NCBI GenBank assembly: GCA_946404295.1 | Contig: CAMJDE010000035.1 | Span: 1-11,503 of the forward strand | Length of the DNA stretch: 11,503 nt | Direction: 5' to 3' | Source: an uncultured Clostridia bacterium | Lineage (GTDB): Bacteria > Bacillota > Clostridia > Oscillospirales > CAG-272 | Shown here: piece by piece, positions 8,302 through 11,503 of the stretch | How positions within the stretch are numbered: position 1 is the first letter of the stretch | Layout of the letters: each line of letters opens with the position of its first letter | Program-made: the position numbers and the translations under genes | Notes under the pieces: model-generated | Databases searched by the model: none | What the model was told of the DNA's origin: nothing | What the model saw: only the letters and a program-made list of their open reading frames with translations

Positions 8302-8574
8302 ATGGTAAAAGGATGTCAGAGACGGGTGCTTCACCTGAAGAACCCCGAAAGCGGGCTGTTTGAGGAGGCGTTCTTCTTTCTGAAGGCGCCGACGCTCTCG
8401 GAACCGGCAGACGTTCGGGAAATGGTCGCCGAGGCAAACCGCATCCTGCTCGGATGCCGGGAGAGCGAAACGCGGAACCGCCCGCGCTCGCGGCGGCTCG
8501 CGTTTTTCGTCGGGATTTTGACCGGCGCGGTGATCGCGACGGCAACGCTTATCATCATCGGATTGATCGTATGA
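8302..8574 (+). CDS. Small tail-anchored membrane protein, hypothetical
   Basis: The product has 90 residues. Its N-terminal part (1-51) is soluble, with a motif-like run CQRRVLHLKNPESGLFEEAF and a second conserved-looking block VREMVAEANRILLG. A positively charged segment (RNRPRSRR, 58-65) precedes one C-terminal transmembrane helix at about 66-90 (AFFVGILTGAVIATATLIII), which should leave the N-terminal part in the cytoplasm. The ATG at 8302 follows a strong GGGAGGGG at 8291-8298. RNase J starts only 15 nt after its stop, so the two are very likely cotranscribed. I have the impression that similar small proteins occur in Clostridia, but I cannot name a family or function. The cysteines at 5 and 52 are not arranged as a recognisable metal site. 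Confidence 0.78.
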   Translation: MVKGCQRRVLHLKNPESGLFEEAFFFLKAPTLSEPADVREMVAEANRILLGCRESETRNRPRSRRLAFFVGILTGAVIATATLIIIGLIV

Positions 8575-8589
8575 TCCGGAAAGGAAATT

Positions 8590-10578
8590 ATGGCAAAGAA
8601 TAAACAGGAACAGAGCCGCGAGGAGAGAGCAAGACGTCCCCGCGGACAATCGGAGGGCGCTCGCCCCGAGGCGCGTGACGGAAAGCGACCGGGTAAGGCG
8701 CGCCGCCCCGCAAAGGCGACCGACCCGAAAACCGGAGACAGAACCAAACGGCAGGGCGCGCCCGCGTCGGGCAACCCCGAGAAGAACGAGCGCCGGAACC
8801 GGGCGGCAGCCGCCGCCCGCACCGAAAACCGGCGCGCTCCCGCCGCGCGGCGGGAACTCCGCGCCCCGGTACATCAGAGGAAAGACCGCGCCGAACGCGG
8901 CGCGGAGCAGAGCGTGAAAGGCACGCTCAGGGTCATCCCGCTCGGCGGGCTCGGGGAGATCGGGAAGAATATGACCGCGATCGAGTACGGCGACGATATC
9001 GTCGTGATCGACTGCGGGCTCGCCTTCCCCGACGAGGAGATGCCGGGCGTGGATCTCGTGATCCCCGACGTCTCTTACCTCATCAAGAACCAGGCGCGCG
9101 TGCGCGGGATCCTGCTCACGCACGGGCACGAGGATCACATCGGCGCGATCCCCTACGTTTTGCAGCAGATCCGCGTGCCGATCTACGGGACCCGGCTGAC
9201 GGTCGGGATCGTGAAGAACAAACTCGCGGAGACTTCCCTGCCCTACGAGCCGGAACTCGTCGCCGTCGAGGCGGGCGACACGGTGAAGTGCGGCGCGATC
9301 ACGGCGGAGTTCATTCACGTCAATCACTCGATCGCGGACGCCTGCTGCATCGCGCTGCATACCCCGGCGGGGGTCGTGCTTCATACCGGCGACTTCAAAC
9401 TCGACGTGTCGCCGATCGACGGGAAGATGATCGACCTCGTCCGGATCGGGCAGCTCGGGGCGGAGGGGGTTCTGCTCCTGCTCTGCGAATCGACCAACGC
9501 CGAACGCCCCGGCTTTACGCCGTCCGAGCGGACGGTCGGGCTGTCGCTCGATCGGCTGTTCCTCGAGCACCGCGACAAGCGGCTGATCATCGCGACCTTC
9601 TCGTCGAACGTCCACCGCGTCCAGCAGATCGTCAACGCCGCCGCCAAATACGGGCGGAAGGTCGCCGTCGTCGGGCGCAGCATGGTGAACGTCATCGGCG
9701 CCGCCGTCGACCTCGGGTATATGACCGTCCCCGACGGGGTGCTGATCGACGCCGCCGACGTGAAGCGCTACAAACCCGAGCAGCTGACCATCGTCACGAC
9801 GGGTTCGCAGGGAGAGCCGATGTCGGCGCTCTATCGCATGGCGTTTTCGGAACACAATCAGATCAAACTGACCCCGTCCGACGTCGTGATCCTCTCCGCG
9901 TCGGCGATCCCCGGCAACGAAAAACTGGTCGGCAAGATCATCAACGCCCTCGTCCGGGCGGGGATCCGGGTCGTCAACGACGCCGTCGCCGACGTCCACG
10001 TTTCGGGTCACGCCTGCCGCGAGGAACTGAAACTGATGATCGGGCTGGTCAAGCCGAAATACTTTATGCCGGTGCACGGCGAGGAACGGCACCTGTACGC
10101 GAACAAGGCGCTCGCCGAGTTTATGGGTATTCCCGCCGAGCGCATCTTCGTCGCGACCGAACTCGGGCAGGTGCTTGAGATCGACCGCAAGGGCGCGCGC
10201 TTCGCGGCGTCGGTCCCCGCCGGAAAGGTGCTGGTCGACGGTTCGGGCGTCGGGGACGTCGGTTCGGTGGTGCTCCGCGACCGTAAAACGCTGGCGCAGA
10301 GCGGGCTGATCGCCGTCGTCGCGACGGTCGACCCGGTCGAAAAACTGATCGTTTCGGGACCCGAGATCGTCTCGCGCGGCTTCGTTTACGTCCGCGACAA
10401 CGAGGAACTGATGGACCAGGCGAAGAAGATCGCCTACGACGCCGTCAACCGCGCCCTCGATCAGTACGGCTGCGACTGGGCGGCGATGAAAACGGCGCTG
10501 AAAGAGAAACTCGCGAAGTTCCTATACGAGGCGACGGGCAGAAGCCCTGTCATCCTACCCGTGATCCTATCGCTTTGA
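8590..10578 (+). CDS. rnjA: Ribonuclease J with long basic N-terminal extension
   Basis: RNase J is a metallo-beta-lactamase/beta-CASP nuclease with 5'-3' exonuclease and endonuclease activity that drives mRNA turnover and rRNA maturation in Firmicutes. The core starts at about residue 111 (GTLRVIPLGGLGEIGKNM). The zinc-binding motif HGHEDH is at 178-183, followed by HVNH (243-246), HTGDFKLD (265-272), HVSGHA (470-475) and PVHGE (494-498). All catalytic residues are present, so it is J1-like and not the degenerate J2 type. The C-terminal domain ends SPVILPVILSL, as usual. At 662 residues it exceeds the typical 555 because residues 1-110 form a disordered extension with 24 Arg and 10 Lys. The ATG at 8590 follows AAGGAA at 8581-8586; an internal in-frame GTG at 8914 with GGAG six bases upstream would give a 554-residue form. 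Confidence 0.96.
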   Translation: MAKNKQEQSREERARRPRGQSEGARPEARDGKRPGKARRPAKATDPKTGDRTKRQGAPASGNPEKNERRNRAAAAARTENRRAPAARRELRAPVHQRKDRAERGAEQSVKGTLRVIPLGGLGEIGKNMTAIEYGDDIVVIDCGLAFPDEEMPGVDLVIPDVSYLIKNQARVRGILLTHGHEDHIGAIPYVLQQIRVPIYGTRLTVGIVKNKLAETSLPYEPELVAVEAGDTVKCGAITAEFIHVNHSIADACCIALHTPAGVVLHTGDFKLDVSPIDGKMIDLVRIGQLGAEGVLLLLCESTNAERPGFTPSERTVGLSLDRLFLEHRDKRLIIATFSSNVHRVQQIVNAAAKYGRKVAVVGRSMVNVIGAAVDLGYMTVPDGVLIDAADVKRYKPEQLTIVTTGSQGEPMSALYRMAFSEHNQIKLTPSDVVILSASAIPGNEKLVGKIINALVRAGIRVVNDAVADVHVSGHACREELKLMIGLVKPKYFMPVHGEERHLYANKALAEFMGIPAERIFVATELGQVLEIDRKGARFAASVPAGKVLVDGSGVGDVGSVVLRDRKTLAQSGLIAVVATVDPVEKLIVSGPEIVSRGFVYVRDNEELMDQAKKIAYDAVNRALDQYGCDWAAMKTALKEKLAKFLYEATGRSPVILPVILSL

Positions 10579-10630
10579 CGTGACGACGCGCGCATACGGC
10601 ACAGGACGGAAAACAAAAAGGGAGTATCTA

Positions 10631-10672
10631 ATGTTCGAGGTGCTTTTCGCTTTGTTCCGTTATCCCGCATAG
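10631..10672 (+). other. Candidate 13-codon ORF in unit A
   Basis: An ATG at 10631 lies six bases after GGGAG (10620-10624) and opens a frame of 13 codons, MFEVLFALFRYPA, ending in TAG at 10670-10672, 20 nt before the terminator stem. The peptide is hydrophobic. In unit B the corresponding frame stops after four codons (10905-10919), so the peptide is not conserved between copies and may be a chance frame. Confidence 0.2.
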
Positions 10673-10691
10673 CAAATTGCATTTAAGGATG

Positions 10692-10730
10692 AAAACCACC
10701 CGCGTTCGCGAGTGGTTTTCTCCTTTTTAT
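10692..10730 (+). terminator. Intrinsic terminator in unit A, downstream of RNase J
   Basis: The stem AAAACCAC (10692-10699) pairs with GTGGTTTT (10712-10719), with an inner CGC/GCG stem (10701-10703 with 10708-10710) above a single C-A mismatch, followed by TTTTCTCCTTTTTATTT. It is the first good terminator after RNase J, 114 nt past its stop codon, and probably ends that transcript. Confidence 0.8.
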
Positions 10731-10754
10731 TTGTAATTTTTGTTTTCCTCTCGC

Positions 10755-10802
10755 CGTTTGCGACCTCTCGCCGTATGTATATACGGCTTCGGGTCGCAAA
10801 CG
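10755..10802 (+). other. Long nested hairpin between units A and B
   Basis: An 11-bp perfect outer stem pairs CGTTTGCGACC (10755-10765) with GGTCGCAAACG (10792-10802). Inside it a 7-bp perfect stem GCCGTAT/ATACGGC (10770-10776 with 10781-10787) closes a GTAT loop. No T-run follows, so it is not a terminator. It starts within the 3' anchor of unit A. Confidence 0.6.
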
Positions 10803-10818
10803 ACGACCCTGCACTCGC

Positions 10819-10850
10819 CTGCGCGCGCCTGACGGCATTTGCTGGCGCAG
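10819..10850 (+). other. Short GC-rich hairpin before unit B
   Basis: CTGCGC (10819-10824) pairs with GCGCAG (10845-10850); an alternative pairing uses GCGCC (10825-10829) with GGCGC (10844-10848). It lies 13 nt before unit B. No function is apparent. Confidence 0.4.
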
Positions 10851-10918
10851 TTAGGTTGAAGGCGACGCGCGGATGCGGCACAGGACGGAAAACGAAGGGA
10901 TTATATGATGCTCCGTTA

Positions 10919-10960
10919 AAGCGTTTTGCTCTGTGAAAACGCTTCGCGTTGTGAAACGCT
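10919..10960 (+). other. Alternating complementary segments (attenuator-like fold)
   Basis: Four short segments can pair in competing ways. AAGCGTTTT (10919-10927) pairs with AAAACGCTT (10936-10944) over 9 bp, or over 7 bp with AAACGCT (10954-10960). AACGC (10938-10942) pairs with GCGTT (10946-10950), which can instead pair with AACGC (10955-10959). A terminator follows from 10972. The layout recalls 1:2, 2:3 and 3:4 attenuator folding, but there is no gene downstream on this strand. Confidence 0.45.
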
Positions 10961-10971
10961 GATTAAGGTTG

Positions 10972-11010
10972 AAACCCGCTCGCAAAAACGCGAACGGGTT
11001 TTTTCTTTTG
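10972..11010 (+). terminator. Intrinsic terminator in unit B
   Basis: AAACCCG (10972-10978) pairs with CGGGTTT (10995-11001), with an inner TCGC/GCGA stem (10980-10983 with 10990-10993) separated by a C-A mismatch, followed by TTTTTTCTTTTGTTT. It has the standard form of a rho-independent terminator on the plus strand. Confidence 0.85.
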
Positions 11011-11086
11011 TTTCTGTTCGCTTTTCTCTCGCCGTTCTCTCTCGGCGCGCTGTCATTCTGCCCCGTCATTCCGGCTTTATAAGAAA

Positions 11087-11127
11087 CCGCCCCCCCGAAT
11101 TGCGTTCGGCGTGGGGCGGCGTTTTTT
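11087..11127 (+). terminator. Terminator at the convergent gene border, probably bidirectional
   Basis: CCGCCCC (11087-11093) pairs with GGGGCGG (11113-11119), with an inner CCGAA/TTCGG stem (11095-11099 with 11105-11109). On the plus strand six T follow (11122-11127); on the minus strand the stem is followed by TTTCTT, so it can also end the esterase transcript, whose stop is 29 nt away. Confidence 0.75.
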
Positions 11128-11155
11128 CGTCGCGGGGAAACGGATGAAGCGCGGA

Positions 11156-11503
11156 TCACTCGGCGGAAGGGGTGGTGAGGGGAGAGAGATCCAGCAGTTT
11201 TTTGGCGCGGATGTAGGCGCTGAGCGCCTGCGAGACCGCAAGGTGCGAGTCTTGGTTCGGGTGGTTCTGATCCCCCGAGGTGTTGGTCTCCACCGTGATC
11301 TGATAGAGCCCGGCGTTCTCTCCGCCGAGTTCCGCGAAAACGTCGTTCAGCCACCGGTTGACCTGCGAGTTCGGCGAGATCATCATCCCGACGATCCAGA
11401 GGATCGGCACGTCGGTTCCGTGCGCGTCGCGGATCTCGGTGATCAGGGTCTTCAGCGCCCCCTTGTACTCCGCGTCGTCGGTTGCGGTCGTGAGGATACT
11501 GTC
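11156..11503 (-). CDS. SGNH/GDSL-type esterase, C-terminal part
   Basis: A minus-strand gene enters from the right edge and ends at TGA (11158-11156). The visible 115 residues are the C-terminal part of a probable SGNH hydrolase, the fold used by many deacetylases and lipases of carbohydrates and small esters. The last family block is clear: GDQNHPNQDSH, with the catalytic Asp encoded at 11270-11272 and the His three residues later at 11261-11263. Before it, EYKGALKTLITEIRDAHG followed by VPILWIVGMM fits the helix and strand preceding block V, and the pattern recalls CE2-like acetyl esterases, though this subfamily call is tentative. The nucleophile block lies outside the window. The tail after the domain is about 20 residues. 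It is convergent with RNase J and separated from it by about 580 nt. Confidence 0.8.
   Translation of the reverse strand, partial: DSILTTATDDAEYKGALKTLITEIRDAHGTDVPILWIVGMMISPNSQVNRWLNDVFAELGGENAGLYQITVETNTSGDQNHPNQDSHLAVSQALSAYIRAKKLLDLSPLTTPSAE

Larger units (their letters stand above)
10585..10758 (+). repeat. Unit A of a duplicated terminator-ended element
   Basis: This is the first of two homologous units downstream of RNase J. Its 5' block (10585-10614, beginning 6 nt after the stop codon) matches 10864-10893 at 28 of 30 bases. It continues through an A/G-rich stretch with an ATG, a middle part, TTAAGG (10683-10688), an intrinsic terminator and CTCTCGCCGTT (10748-10758). The anchors recur in unit B at offsets of 279, 280 and 278 nt, so the two copies are nearly colinear with few indels. 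The nature of the element is unknown: a small RNA, a mobile intergenic repeat or an RNA processing region are all possible. Confidence 0.65.
10864..11036 (+). repeat. Unit B of a duplicated terminator-ended element
   Basis: This is the second copy of the element. Its 5' block (10864-10893) differs from unit A at only two positions; then follow an AAGGGA and ATG pair, a middle part with alternating complementary segments, TTAAGG (10963-10968), a terminator with the same layout as in unit A (C-A mismatch in the same place) and CTCTCGCCGTT (11026-11036). No plus-strand gene follows inside the window, so it does not look like a leader for a downstream gene. Confidence 0.65.

Noticed and set aside
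7639..10092. Very long open frame on the minus strand opposite the HTH, membrane protein and RNase J genes (also 4205-5488 and 5741-7108 minus, opposite gyrA)
   Set aside because: These frames mirror the codon bias of GC-rich genes on the other strand, have low-complexity translations without recognisable domains, and overlap clearly identified genes along their whole length.
10575..10603. Possible -35 box TTGACG at the end of rnjA driving unit A, and TTGAAG at 10856-10861 driving unit B
   Set aside because: Neither has an acceptable -10 hexamer at a spacing of 16-18 nt, and the unit A candidate overlaps the RNase J stop codon.
10585..10893. CRISPR array suggested by a 30-nt near-identical repeat
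   Set aside because: There are only two copies, 279 nt apart, with homologous rather than unique sequence between their ends and no cas genes.
10712..10936. 74-codon plus-strand frame with a hydrophobic N-terminus downstream of RNase J
   Set aside because: It starts at a GTG inside the terminator stem, has no ribosome binding site, runs through two hairpins and into unit B, and has no family resemblance.
10851..11354. Minus-strand 167-codon frame across the intergenic region and the esterase end
   Set aside because: It overlaps the SGNH esterase in another frame; the esterase frame carries the conserved Asp-His block, while this one is Arg-rich and featureless.
1..11503. DnaA boxes or the replication origin, given the dnaN-recF-gyrBA context
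   Set aside because: No TTATCCACA-like cluster was found; the nearest look-alike, TTATCCCGC near 10660, is a single poor match.

Overview
The window looks like part of a Firmicutes (class Clostridia) chromosome of fairly high G+C, beside the replication origin. Reasons: the order dnaN-recF-remB-gyrB-gyrA on one strand is the classic Gram-positive origin-proximal cluster; remB (DUF370) between recF and gyrB is a Firmicutes trait; and an RNase J with intact catalytic motifs follows. No DnaA boxes or dnaA were seen, so the origin itself probably lies just upstream of the window. The G+C content and the long disordered tails fit an uncultured gut-type Clostridia lineage, but that is inference.

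Layout. Positions 1-6919 (+) hold the end of dnaN, then complete recF, remB, gyrB and gyrA, with gaps of at most 37 nt or overlaps, so probably one operon for sliding clamp, gap repair, a biofilm-type regulator and both gyrase subunits. Positions 6906-8163 (+) hold a lipoprotein of unknown function that overlaps the end of gyrA, then a small XRE-family HTH regulator with a long charged tail. After a 138-nt gap with two hairpins comes a pair (8302-10578, +): a small tail-anchored membrane protein and RNase J with a 110-residue basic N-terminal extension.

Positions 10579-11155 are non-coding as far as I can tell but full of structure: two imperfect copies of a unit of about 174 nt in direct orientation at a constant offset of 278-280 nt, each ending in an intrinsic terminator, with a long nested hairpin between them, and a bidirectional terminator at the end. 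At 11156-11503 (-) is the C-terminal part of a convergent SGNH/GDSL-type esterase running off the window.

Most of the window is ordinary housekeeping sequence. The one region that its genes do not explain is the pair of terminator-ended units downstream of RNase J. I see no CRISPR array, tRNA, rRNA, transposase or recognisable defence system.
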